A DNA stretch of 5,438 nucleotides from a bacterium (GCA_024692925.1 JAILLX010000018.1:1-5438); one strand, 5' to 3'; numbered from the stretch's first letter, positions 1-5,438 are shown. The notes: generated by a model not told the origin, from the sequence alone. Numbers and translations: made by a program.

Positions 1-1
1 A

Positions 2-349
2 ACAGGTTTTGGTGGAAGTGTTATAAATTCAAAACCAACAAATATAAAGGGTGAAACCGAACTTTCTTCTGTAAAAACTTCTGGTGGTACAGTACGTTCT
101 GTTGTTGGAACATGGAATGTTCAAATCGTTTCAACAAGTTCTGAAAGTGCTGCTAACAAAGAATGGACTTCACTTATTTCAAAATATCCTGATTTATTAA
201 AAGGTTTGAATCATAACATCAGTAAAACTGAATTAAACGGAAAAATTTATTATCGTTTAAGAATTACAAACCTTGAAACAATGGCTCGTGCAAACGAAAT
301 TTGCAATAAATTAAAAGAACATAATGTTTCTTGCTTTGTCACAAAATAA
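2..349 (+). CDS. SPOR-domain protein, C-terminal part (5' end outside window)
   Basis: The reading frame enters from the left edge and ends at TAA 347-349, leaving 115 residues. Visible residues 1-36 are a Gly/Ser/Thr/Lys-rich linker. Residues 37-115 form a SPOR domain: 'TWNVQIVS' (W38) starts the first strand, followed by the helix around 'NKEWTSLISKYPDLL', the second strand pair 'KIYYRLRI', and a helix plus last strand containing 'ICNKL' and 'VSCFV'. SPOR domains bind septal peptidoglycan with denuded glycan strands. Such proteins usually have an N-terminal membrane anchor and act at the division site in the periplasm; the anchor here would lie upstream and is not visible. The two cysteines near the end are common in the alphaproteobacterial form and might pair in the periplasm (inference). 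The gene is 12 bases from tatA and probably shares its transcript. The domain call is firm, but the full-protein identity is unknown. Confidence 0.88.
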   Translation, partial: TGFGGSVINSKPTNIKGETELSSVKTSGGTVRSVVGTWNVQIVSTSSESAANKEWTSLISKYPDLLKGLNHNISKTELNGKIYYRLRITNLETMARANEICNKLKEHNVSCFVTK

Positions 350-361
350 CAGGAGAAAAAT

Positions 362-601
362 ATGATTCATATAAGTGAAATTATTGTAATACTCGCAGTA
401 GTACTACTCCTTTTTGGAACCGGAAAATTTCCAAAAATTATGCAAAATTTTGCCGAAGGTATAAAGTCATTCAAAAAGGCAATGAATGAAAAAGATGAAG
501 AAAAAAAACCTGCAAAGCCTGCAAAAAAATCTTCATCGAAAACCTTGGCAAAGTCTTCATCAAAAAAGAAAACTTCAACCAAAAAGAAAAAGACTAAATA
601 A
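362..601 (+). CDS. tatA: Sec-independent (twin-arginine) protein translocase subunit TatA
   Basis: This 79-residue protein starts at ATG 362, six bases after an AGGAG Shine-Dalgarno at 351-355. TatA oligomerises in the inner membrane to let folded twin-arginine proteins across, working with TatC. Residues 4-18 form the single membrane helix, with an acidic residue (E6) near its start. The F18-G19 hinge follows, then the amphipathic helix at about 22-41 (KFPKIMQNFAEGIKSFKKAM), the family hallmark. The FGTGK hinge and short length favour TatA over TatB, which usually has a proline after the hinge glycine. Residues 42-79 are a highly charged tail with two SSSK units and a run of lysines, more basic than the mixed-charge tails of many TatA proteins. 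tatB and tatC do not follow; ftsK begins seven bases downstream. The family assignment is strong; that this is the only TatA/E-type subunit in the genome is unknown. Confidence 0.9.
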   Translation: MIHISEIIVILAVVLLLFGTGKFPKIMQNFAEGIKSFKKAMNEKDEEKKPAKPAKKSSSKTLAKSSSKKKTSTKKKKTK

Positions 602-608
602 CTACTCT

Positions 609-2900
609 ATGTTCAATATTAAAAATACATTGCCTAATAGTTTAAAGGCATATCTTACAAACATATGCCTTAAATTATTAGGTGTATTTTTTATTGGTTT
701 AAGTATCTTTTTCTTACTATCAGTTTTATCATATCATTCAACTGATTTATCCGTTAACACCGCCGGAAATTTTGAAATAAAAAATATTGGCGGATATATT
801 GGTTCATCAATTGCAAATATATTTTTACATTTCTTTGGATTAACAAGTTTTGTATTTATATACGACACATTTTTATTGGGTAAATTCTTTTTGACTCCAC
901 AAAAAATTTTTCACCCATTAAAAAATATTTTTCTATATATGATAGTATCAATAATTCCAACATCACTATCACTTTCTTATATATCTGATGTAATGTTAAA
1001 AAGTTTTCCAACACGTTCCGGACTTGGCGGATTTTTAGGTTTTATTGTAAAAACAGATTTAAACAATTTGCTCGAAACATTATATATCTCAAGATATATG
1101 AATATTGTAATTTTCATACTATCGACAATCATTTCCTTCATAACACTATATTTTGCATTAAACCTAACATTCAAATCCATACTAAAATTTGAAAATTTTA
1201 TCAGATTTATTTTATCAAAATCTAAAACTTTAATACTAAAATTATTTAAAAAACAACCAAAACGGGTAAATATCAAACCTAAGAAAAGTAAAATATTATC
1301 CATTGCAAAAAAGATTTCAAAAAAGAAAACTAAACCTCAAAAAGTTATTGCTTCATCAACCCCAAAAACAAAAACTGTTAAGGAGGAAATTCCGGAAAAA
1401 CCAAAATATATTCTTCCAACAGTTGATTTACTTACAAAGGTAAAACCTGAAAAAACTGAAAACCTAAACGATGAATCTAATATTAAAAAAGCACGTATGC
1501 TTGAAAATATTTTACGTGAATATAAATTAGAGGGAAAAATCACAAATATAAAAGCAGGTCCCGTTATCACTTTGTTTGAAATGGAACCTGGCCCTGGAAT
1601 TAAAACATCACAAATAAAAAGTTTAAACGAAGATATTGCACGAAAAATTGAATCTATTTCAACTCGTATTGCTGTTATTCCTGGCACAAACAAAGTTGGA
1701 ATTGAACTTCCAAACTTACACCGAAAAATGGTAAGCCTTCGCGATCAATTTGAAAGTGATACATTCAAAAATTCGGAACACAAACTTCCTATTTCCCTTG
1801 GTGCGGATACTGGTGGTCGTCCTGTATTTGTTGACCTTGCGACTATGCCTCACTTACTTATCGCTGGTACAACCGGAAGTGGTAAATCCGTTGGTGTTAA
1901 TGGTATGATTTTATCCCTACTTTACAAGTACACACCTGATGAATGTAAATTTATTATGATTGATCCAAAGATGGTTGAGTTTTCAATTTACAATGATATT
2001 CCACATCTTTTAATTCCTGTTGTCACTGAACCGGCAAAGGCTGTTGCTGCACTTAAATGGGCAGTTGTTGAAATGGAAGAAAGATATCGAAATATGGCTG
2101 CTATTGGTGCAAAAAATATTGAAACATTCAATGCCCGTGCAAAATCAAGACCTAATTATACAATCACAAGACAAATTCAAACTGGATTTGACCCTGAAAC
2201 CGGTGAACCAACTATGGAAGATAAAAAAATCGAAATCAAACCTATTCCATATATTGTCATAGTTGTTGATGAAATGGCTGATCTTATGCAAACTGCAAAA
2301 AAAGAAGTCGAAGGTGCGGTTGCCCGCCTTGCTGCGATGGCTCGTGCAACTGGTATTCACTTAATTCTTTCAACCCAACGACCATCAGTTGATGTTATAA
2401 CCGGAACAATCAAATCAAACTTCCCTAACAGAATAAGTTATCGTGTTGCATCAGGTCAAGACAGTAGAACTATTTTAAATGAATATGGTGCTGAACTTAT
2501 GCTTGGAAAGGGTGATATGCTTTATATGGCAACCGGTGGAAATACCGTTCGTATCCACGGTGCATTTGTTAGCGAGAAAGAAATTGAAAATGTTGTAAGT
2601 TTCATAAAGGAACAAGCAAAACCTAACTATGTTAAAAACATAACTGTTGAAAAAAAGGAACCAAATAAACTTTCAACGATTGATAAACTTGCATTAAAGG
2701 AAAGCCAAAATGCTGACCTTTATGCACAAGCGGTTGAAATAGTGTTAAGTTCCGAACGTCCATCAATATCATACCTACAACGACAACTTGGCATCGGATA
2801 CAACAAATCTGCAAACCTTATCGAAAAAATGGAAGCCCAAGGTATTCTCTCAAAACCGGACTCCACTGGGAAAAGAGTCATACTTACAAAAAGAGATTGA
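609..2900 (+). CDS. ftsK: DNA translocase FtsK (FtsK/SpoIIIE family)
   Basis: This 763-residue membrane-anchored ATPase pumps chromosomal DNA through the closing septum and promotes XerCD resolution of dimers at dif. Residues 18-40, 62-90, 105-125 and 164-186 are hydrophobic membrane segments. Residues about 190-268 are a short Lys-rich linker. 'PTVDLL' at 270-275 opens the translocation alpha domain. The RecA-like motor carries Walker A GTTGSGKS at 420-427 (K426) and Walker B 'IVIVVDE' ending at D554-E555, followed by the family motif 'STQRPSVDVITGTIKSN'. Residues about 700-763 are the winged-helix gamma domain that reads polar DNA signals (QRQLGIGYNKSANLIEKM). The short linker and length near 760 match alphaproteobacterial-type FtsK rather than the very long E. 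coli protein. I chose ATG 609 because it lies seven bases after tatA and directly precedes the first membrane segment. There is no good Shine-Dalgarno, so translation may be coupled to tatA. The same frame is open upstream to at least 486, but that stretch is the tatA tail read out of frame. Confidence 0.96.
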   Translation: MFNIKNTLPNSLKAYLTNICLKLLGVFFIGLSIFFLLSVLSYHSTDLSVNTAGNFEIKNIGGYIGSSIANIFLHFFGLTSFVFIYDTFLLGKFFLTPQKIFHPLKNIFLYMIVSIIPTSLSLSYISDVMLKSFPTRSGLGGFLGFIVKTDLNNLLETLYISRYMNIVIFILSTIISFITLYFALNLTFKSILKFENFIRFILSKSKTLILKLFKKQPKRVNIKPKKSKILSIAKKISKKKTKPQKVIASSTPKTKTVKEEIPEKPKYILPTVDLLTKVKPEKTENLNDESNIKKARMLENILREYKLEGKITNIKAGPVITLFEMEPGPGIKTSQIKSLNEDIARKIESISTRIAVIPGTNKVGIELPNLHRKMVSLRDQFESDTFKNSEHKLPISLGADTGGRPVFVDLATMPHLLIAGTTGSGKSVGVNGMILSLLYKYTPDECKFIMIDPKMVEFSIYNDIPHLLIPVVTEPAKAVAALKWAVVEMEERYRNMAAIGAKNIETFNARAKSRPNYTITRQIQTGFDPETGEPTMEDKKIEIKPIPYIVIVVDEMADLMQTAKKEVEGAVARLAAMARATGIHLILSTQRPSVDVITGTIKSNFPNRISYRVASGQDSRTILNEYGAELMLGKGDMLYMATGGNTVRIHGAFVSEKEIENVVSFIKEQAKPNYVKNITVEKKEPNKLSTIDKLALKESQNADLYAQAVEIVLSSERPSISYLQRQLGIGYNKSANLIEKMEAQGILSKPDSTGKRVILTKRD

Positions 2901-2925
2901 TTCTTTAATTTCTTTTATGTAAAAT
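2897..2925 (+). promoter_or_regulatory. Possible sigma70-type promoter for the small gene at 2955
   Basis: TTGATT at 2897-2902 (4 of 6 to TTGACA) and TAAAAT at 2920-2925 (5 of 6 to TATAAT) are separated by 17 bases. The -35 box overlaps the ftsK stop codon. It would start transcription around 2932, ahead of the ribosome binding site of the next gene. In DNA this AT-rich such matches arise by chance, so the gene could equally be read from the ftsK transcript. Confidence 0.35.
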
Positions 2926-2941
2926 AATAACATAAAAGGAA
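2909..2941. repeat. Inverted repeat (12-bp stem, 9-base loop) between ftsK and the small gene
   Basis: CTTTTATGT at 2912-2920 is the exact reverse complement of ACATAAAAG at 2930-2938. A G-U pair and two more A-U pairs extend the stem to 2909-2911/2939-2941. The loop is AAAATAATA. The stem is AT-rich and has no following T run, so it is a weak candidate for an intrinsic terminator. The left arm ends on the first base of the candidate -10 box (2920-2925) and the rest of that box lies in the loop, so the palindrome could instead be an operator. Which role applies, if any, is not decided by the sequence. Confidence 0.45.
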
Positions 2942-2954
2942 AGCGAGGCTCAAG

Positions 2955-3158
2955 ATGGATAAAGATTTAGAAGAATTACAAAATTTTGCAAATAATTTGA
3001 ATCGCAAACCAGAAGAAAGACCTGAATACAACAGAAGAAGCATCTCTTATTCAAAGGATGAGATGTTCGCATCTGGCACAAAAAAAATTAAATCAAAAAT
3101 GGGTATGATGTCTGCCATATCTATGGCATTAACATCAGGCGGTTCTAAAAAAAACTGA
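2955..3158 (+). CDS. Small basic hypothetical protein, 67 residues
   Basis: I do not recognise this protein. It starts at ATG 2955, six bases after GAGG (2945-2948), and ends at TGA 3156-3158. The first 25 residues are charged and probably helical (DKDLEELQNFANNLNRKPEE). The middle is Arg/Ser/Tyr-rich (RRSISYSKDEMF). The end has a short Met/Ala-rich stretch (MGMMSAISMALTSGG) between lysine clusters, too short and interrupted for a confident membrane segment. There is no signal peptide, no cysteine and no tryptophan. It has its own ribosome binding site and codon use like its neighbours, which supports a real gene. Its place between ftsK and lolA is normally empty in related orders known to me, so it may be lineage-specific. 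No function can be assigned from sequence alone. Confidence 0.65.
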   Translation: MDKDLEELQNFANNLNRKPEERPEYNRRSISYSKDEMFASGTKKIKSKMGMMSAISMALTSGGSKKN

Positions 3159-3204
3159 TTCAATTTCAAAAATAAATTCCTATATTCAAAAAGAAAAATA
3201 ACAC

Positions 3205-3233
3205 TTGATAAAAAATCATAATTAAGATAATAT
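3205..3233 (+). promoter_or_regulatory. Probable promoter for lolA-tsaE
   Basis: TTGATA at 3205-3210 (5 of 6 to the -35 consensus) lies 17 bases before TAATAT at 3228-3233 (4 of 6). An alternative -10, GATAAT at 3226-3231, is a better match but has only 15-base spacing. Transcription would start near 3240, leaving a leader of about 18 bases with the lolA ribosome binding site. The 99-base gap 3159-3257 contains no other structure that I can see and no clear terminator for the small gene. Confidence 0.45.
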
Positions 3234-3247
3234 ACCTAAACATATTC

Positions 3248-3252
3248 GGAGG
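3248..3252 (+). promoter_or_regulatory. Ribosome binding site that fixes the TTG start of lolA
   Basis: GGAGG at 3248-3252 sits five bases before TTG at 3258-3260. The next in-frame ATG is codon 24, just after the predicted signal peptide cut and without a Shine-Dalgarno, so the TTG is the correct start. Confidence 0.8.
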
Positions 3253-3257
3253 ATATT

Positions 3258-3899
3258 TTGAAAAAACTTTTTTATTCATTACTTTTGATTACATTATGTT
3301 TATTTTCTTCAAGCAGTTGTTTTGCTATGATAAACGAAAGTGATGAATCTTATTTAAAAAAAGTTGAAACATATGTAAATTCACTAAAAAAAATAAGTGG
3401 TAAATTTACACAACATTCCTCAAACGGGGCAAAGGATTCTGGTAAATTTTACATAAATAAACCTGGGAAAATGAGATTGGAATACAACAGCCCTATCCTA
3501 CTTGTTGCTGATGGTACATCAATTGTTTACGAAGATAAAAAATCAAACCAAATTTCATATATTTCTATGAATTCAAATCCTGCATCCATAGTTTTAAATG
3601 GAAACATCACTTTTACAGGAAATAATCCATCGGTAAAGGTAAAAGCAATCGAAGAACGTGAACGCACAACCGAAATCACACTTACAACAACAAATGAAAA
3701 ACAATCTGGTGTAATAACTTTGATTTTTGAAAATAAACCTCTATCATTTTCCGGATGGCGTGTTCGTGACGCTCAGGGTATAACAACCGAAGTCACACTT
3801 TCTGATATAAAACCCGAAGAATATTTTGATCCATCACTTTTCAAAATAACAAGAAATAAAACTATCGGCACAACCAAATCAAAAAGTAAATATTATTAG
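3258..3899 (+). CDS. lolA: Outer-membrane lipoprotein carrier protein LolA
   Basis: LolA shuttles lipoproteins released by the LolCDE transporter across the periplasm to the outer membrane. The gene starts at TTG and encodes 213 residues, close to the family's usual 200-230. Residues 1-23 are a Sec signal peptide: KK, a Leu/Ile core, then SSSCFA with likely cleavage after A23. The 'SSSC' does not fit a lipobox well, so a soluble periplasmic product is expected. The mature part opens with a helix (YLKKVETYVNSLKKI). It then has 'GKFTQ' at 48-52, 'KPGKMRLEY' at 68-76 with the conserved basic residue R73, 'LLVADG' at 81-86, and 'SYISMNSNPASIVL' further on. Near the end is 'GWRVRDAQGITTEVTLSDI' (W167). 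These fit the alphaproteobacterial LolA pattern, in which the gene is often near ftsK. tsaE follows after one base and is presumably co-transcribed. LolB, the usual acceptor in beta- and gammaproteobacteria, is not seen here. Confidence 0.92.
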   Translation: MKKLFYSLLLITLCLFSSSSCFAMINESDESYLKKVETYVNSLKKISGKFTQHSSNGAKDSGKFYINKPGKMRLEYNSPILLVADGTSIVYEDKKSNQISYISMNSNPASIVLNGNITFTGNNPSVKVKAIEERERTTEITLTTTNEKQSGVITLIFENKPLSFSGWRVRDAQGITTEVTLSDIKPEEYFDPSLFKITRNKTIGTTKSKSKYY

Positions 3900-3900
3900 T

Positions 3901-4317
3901 ATGATTATTGATATAACAAAAAAATCCGATACAATAAAGTTTGCAACAAATTTTGCAAAAGAAATATCTTGTGGAACACCAATACTTCTTTACGGCACAC
4001 TTGGTTGTGGAAAAACATTTTTTACATCGCATTTAATAAAAGCATTAACTAACTCGGATATGGATGTCCCAAGTCCAACTTTTTCCATAGTTCAAAATTA
4101 CACCACACCGATTGGTGAAGTTTCCCATTATGATTTATACAGAATAAAATCCGCTGATGAACTTTATGAGCTTGATATTGACAACTCCCTTGAAAACAAT
4201 ATAACAATAATTGAATGGCCTGAAATTATTGCTGATTATATAAAGGAAAATTTCAAACCAATATGTCTTTATTTTACATATGAAAATGGAAAACGATCTA
4301 TTCGTATAGAAAAATAA
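3901..4317 (+). CDS. tsaE: tRNA threonylcarbamoyladenosine biosynthesis ATPase TsaE
   Basis: TsaE is a small cytoplasmic P-loop ATPase that binds the TsaB-TsaD complex and drives turnover in making t6A at position 37 of ANN-decoding tRNAs. The protein has 138 residues, slightly under the usual 150. Walker A is GTLGCGKT at 32-39 (K38, T39). It is followed by the family motif 'VPSPTFSIVQNY' at 56-67, 'HYDLYRIKSADELYELDID' at 76-94, and 'IIEWPE' at 103-108 with the acidic E105. Together these are diagnostic. The Walker A differs from the common GDLGAGKT at its second and fifth positions (Thr33 and Cys36). ATG 3901 is two bases from the lolA stop codon's last base and has no clear Shine-Dalgarno, so translation is probably coupled to lolA. 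In many alphaproteobacteria tsaE is followed by a cell-wall sugar kinase and nucleotidyltransferase pair; here an unrelated gene follows after 95 bases. Confidence 0.94.
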   Translation: MIIDITKKSDTIKFATNFAKEISCGTPILLYGTLGCGKTFFTSHLIKALTNSDMDVPSPTFSIVQNYTTPIGEVSHYDLYRIKSADELYELDIDNSLENNITIIEWPEIIADYIKENFKPICLYFTYENGKRSIRIEK

Positions 4318-4370
4318 ATTTCTTCCTATTTGTAAAAAATTATCAATATATACTCCTAGCATATTAAATT

Positions 4371-4412
4371 TTTTATCCTTAAAATAAAAGTACAACAAAA
4401 GGGAGGATAAAA
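4371..4412 (+). promoter_or_regulatory. Inverted repeat that could hide the ribosome binding site of the gene at 4413
   Basis: TTTTATCCT at 4371-4379 is the exact reverse complement of AGGATAAAA at 4404-4412, separated by 24 bases. The right arm contains the 3' half of the GGGAGG Shine-Dalgarno and ends on the base before the GTG start. If transcribed, the stem would block initiation. The pairs are mostly A-U, so stability would be low. The rest of the 4318-4412 gap is AT-rich, with only weak promoter-like matches: TATACT at 4349-4354 without a good -35, and TTATCA 4340-4345 with TATTAA 4362-4367 at 16-base spacing. I see no convincing terminator after tsaE. Confidence 0.3.
4401..4406 (+). 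promoter_or_regulatory. Strong ribosome binding site for the GTG-started gene at 4413
   Basis: GGGAGG at 4401-4406 lies six bases before GTG 4413-4415. It is among the strongest Shine-Dalgarno sequences in the window and decides the start: no ATG lies in frame until much later in the open frame. Confidence 0.8.
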
Positions 4413-5438
4413 GTGTCAGATATAATAAATGATACAAATCTCGTTATAAAAGAAATAAGTTTTAATATTTCGCTACCAAAACAATTAAAACTTACTGCAC
4501 AAACAAAATTATTTATCTATATCCCAAATTTTAATGAAATAACGCTATCCCAAGGAAAAAATTTTGAAAATGGATTTTGGTCAGTAAGTTATGAAGAACT
4601 TAAAAATATAAAATTCATTCTTCCAACTGAACTAAATTTTTTTCAATTTTTAATAATTCATAAAAATCCAGCCGAAGAAGAAATAGTTTGCAATGCCTAT
4701 TTTCAAAATGACCAATTTTTCTTAGGACCATTCATCACCGCAGAATTCACAATAATAGACGAAGAAAGCATCAATTTAAGGATAAAATGCTTATGTTCCC
4801 CACACAATACTGAATTCGAAATAACAGGAATTCCTGATGATGGAATACTTTCATTCGGGGAAAAAATGGATGATGGTTCATGGGTAATAGACCACCCTCA
4901 CAGTAAAAATTTAATTCTAAAATTTGATAAAAATATTGAACGGAAAAGATTACATCTTTCCATAACCGGAATATCAAAACATTATCCACATTTCAACACA
5001 ACTTTCAATCTTATTATAAATTTAAAAGAACCACTTATTCCGTATAAAATGAGATATCGTGAAATAATTATTGATACAGAAAAAATTATAAATGAGTCAA
5101 AACTTCGCTTTGATAAATACGTACTTTCAATCAAAAATTTACCATACGATTGTTGCGTTGAAAACGGAGTTATCATTGATAATAAATGGATTATCGAAGA
5201 AAAACGCAACAAACAAATTAAACTACAATATTTTGATTTGGATGCAAAAGAAATTACCGCAACGCTCGAATATATTTTAATAAACAAAGATTTTCCAACA
5301 AGCGATAATATCTATACCAAAAGGGTCAAATACTCCCTTGAAAACTTAAACATAAAGACAAAGGATTTTACAAAATGTATTAACTGCAAAAACCTTTTGA
5401 AATGTAAACTATTTAAAGATTTTATGGATTACATAGGA
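4413..5438 (+). CDS. Unrecognised protein with three ~101-residue Ig/cadherin-like modules (3' end outside window)
   Basis: The frame is open from GTG 4413 to the right edge, 342 residues with no stop. I cannot name the family. The N-terminus (MSDIINDTNLVIKEISFNIS) has no signal peptide or membrane helix. The visible protein is rich in alternating beta-strand-like sequence. It contains three similar segments centred on W56 (NFENGFWSVSYEELKNI), W157 (KMDDGSWVIDHPHSKNL) and W259 (VIIDNKWIIEEKRNKQI). Each is preceded by a strand and an 'IP/LP' turn: 'IYIPNFNEITLS', 'ITGIPDDGILSFG', 'IKNLPYDCCVENG'. This order (strand, IP, LSxG, DGxW, L.L strand) resembles Ig/cadherin-like repeats of large type I-secreted adhesins, but is strongly diverged. 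After the third module come C322, C325 and C331 (C-x2-C-x5-C). Reduced cysteines would suit a cytoplasmic protein, while an absent signal peptide suits either a cytoplasmic or a type I-secreted one; the C-terminus needed to decide is missing. The gene is separately initiated from tsaE. Confidence 0.8.
   Translation, partial: MSDIINDTNLVIKEISFNISLPKQLKLTAQTKLFIYIPNFNEITLSQGKNFENGFWSVSYEELKNIKFILPTELNFFQFLIIHKNPAEEEIVCNAYFQNDQFFLGPFITAEFTIIDEESINLRIKCLCSPHNTEFEITGIPDDGILSFGEKMDDGSWVIDHPHSKNLILKFDKNIERKRLHLSITGISKHYPHFNTTFNLIINLKEPLIPYKMRYREIIIDTEKIINESKLRFDKYVLSIKNLPYDCCVENGVIIDNKWIIEEKRNKQIKLQYFDLDAKEITATLEYILINKDFPTSDNIYTKRVKYSLENLNIKTKDFTKCINCKNLLKCKLFKDFMDYIG
4500..5375 (+). repeat. Three diverged tandem protein modules of about 101 residues
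   Basis: The units run approximately over residues 30-130, 131-231 and 232-321 of the protein starting at 4413; the boundaries are approximate. The anchor tryptophan codons are at 4578, 4881 and 5187, giving spacings of 101 and 102 residues. Conservation is visible only at protein level (IP/LP turn, G or N before the W, hydrophobic strand 10-15 residues after it). The DNA of the units is not obviously similar, which suggests old duplication. Confidence 0.55.

Noticed and set aside
486..608. Upstream extension of ftsK into tatA in the same frame, with ATG codons at 486 and 495
   Set aside because: This would add a Lys/Gln-rich 41-residue stretch that is only the tatA tail read in another frame. 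ATG 609 sits just after tatA and just before the first membrane segment, where FtsK proteins normally begin.
500..608. Run of eight A at 501-508 in tatA, where loss of one A or a +1 ribosomal shift would fuse TatA to FtsK in an open frame
   Set aside because: The open frame is explained by A-rich lysine codons, which rarely make stops in any frame. There is no stimulatory structure, and FtsK already has its own start and anchor.
1380..1391. Perfect AAGGAGG inside ftsK at the linker-motor boundary, as a possible internal start for a soluble motor
   Set aside because: The only nearby in-frame start-like codon is ATT 1389, spaced just two bases away; the next ATG is about 110 bases further. The bases simply encode Lys-Glu-Glu.
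977..1693. Reverse-strand open frames opposite ftsK (about 108 and 118 codons)
   Set aside because: They lie wholly opposite a clearly coding gene, have no ribosome binding sites of note, and translate to low-complexity Phe/Ile/Ser-rich sequence typical of the complement of A-rich coding DNA.
2909..2941. Intrinsic terminator after ftsK
   Set aside because: The stem is almost all A-U pairs and is followed by GCGAGG rather than a T run, so a classical terminator is unlikely.
4771..5287. Reverse-strand and alternate-frame open frames (72, 101 and 62 codons) opposite or within the modular-protein gene
   Set aside because: The + strand frame from GTG 4413 is open for 342 codons with a strong Shine-Dalgarno and internal protein repeats, so these are shadows.
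1..5438. Mobile elements, CRISPR arrays, tRNA or rRNA genes, phage genes
   Set aside because: I saw no terminal inverted repeats with a transposase, no direct-repeat/spacer pattern, no tRNA-like cloverleaf ending and no rRNA-like sequence in the gaps, all of which are under 100 bases.

Overview
The window is AT-rich (by eye roughly one third G+C). All six supported genes lie on the + strand. The gene content and protein signatures point to a low-GC Gram-negative bacterium, most likely an alphaproteobacterium. The SPOR domain has the 'W..L...YPDLL ... YRLRI ... C..L ... C.V' pattern common in that class. The TatA amphipathic helix (KFPKIMQNFAEGIKSFKKAM) is also alphaproteobacterial in style, and a lolA gene close downstream of ftsK is a familiar order there. 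AT-rich uncultured gut alphaproteobacteria would fit, but that is inference and no lineage marker is present.

Left part (1-2900): the end of a SPOR-domain (peptidoglycan-binding) protein, then a short tatA, then ftsK. The gaps are 12 and 7 bases, so this looks like one transcript serving the cell envelope and division: septal wall binding, folded-protein export, and chromosome pumping at the septum. No tatB or tatC follows tatA.

Middle (2901-4317): a 54-base gap holds a promoter-like sequence overlapped by a palindrome. It is followed by an unrecognised 67-residue basic protein. A second promoter-like sequence then precedes lolA (periplasmic lipoprotein carrier, TTG start fixed by a strong Shine-Dalgarno and a signal peptide). 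One base after lolA comes tsaE (ATPase of tRNA t6A37 synthesis).

Right part (4318-5438): a 95-base gap ends in a strong ribosome binding site that lies in one arm of an inverted repeat. A GTG-started gene then runs off the right edge. It is not a family I can name. Its visible 342 residues contain three diverged modules whose key tryptophans (W56, W157, W259) are 101 and 102 residues apart. The module signature resembles the 'LSxG...DGxW.L....L..L.L' motif of Ig/cadherin-like repeats in large secreted adhesins. The modules are followed by a small cysteine cluster. This is the least ordinary item in the window; the rest is housekeeping with a few local oddities.
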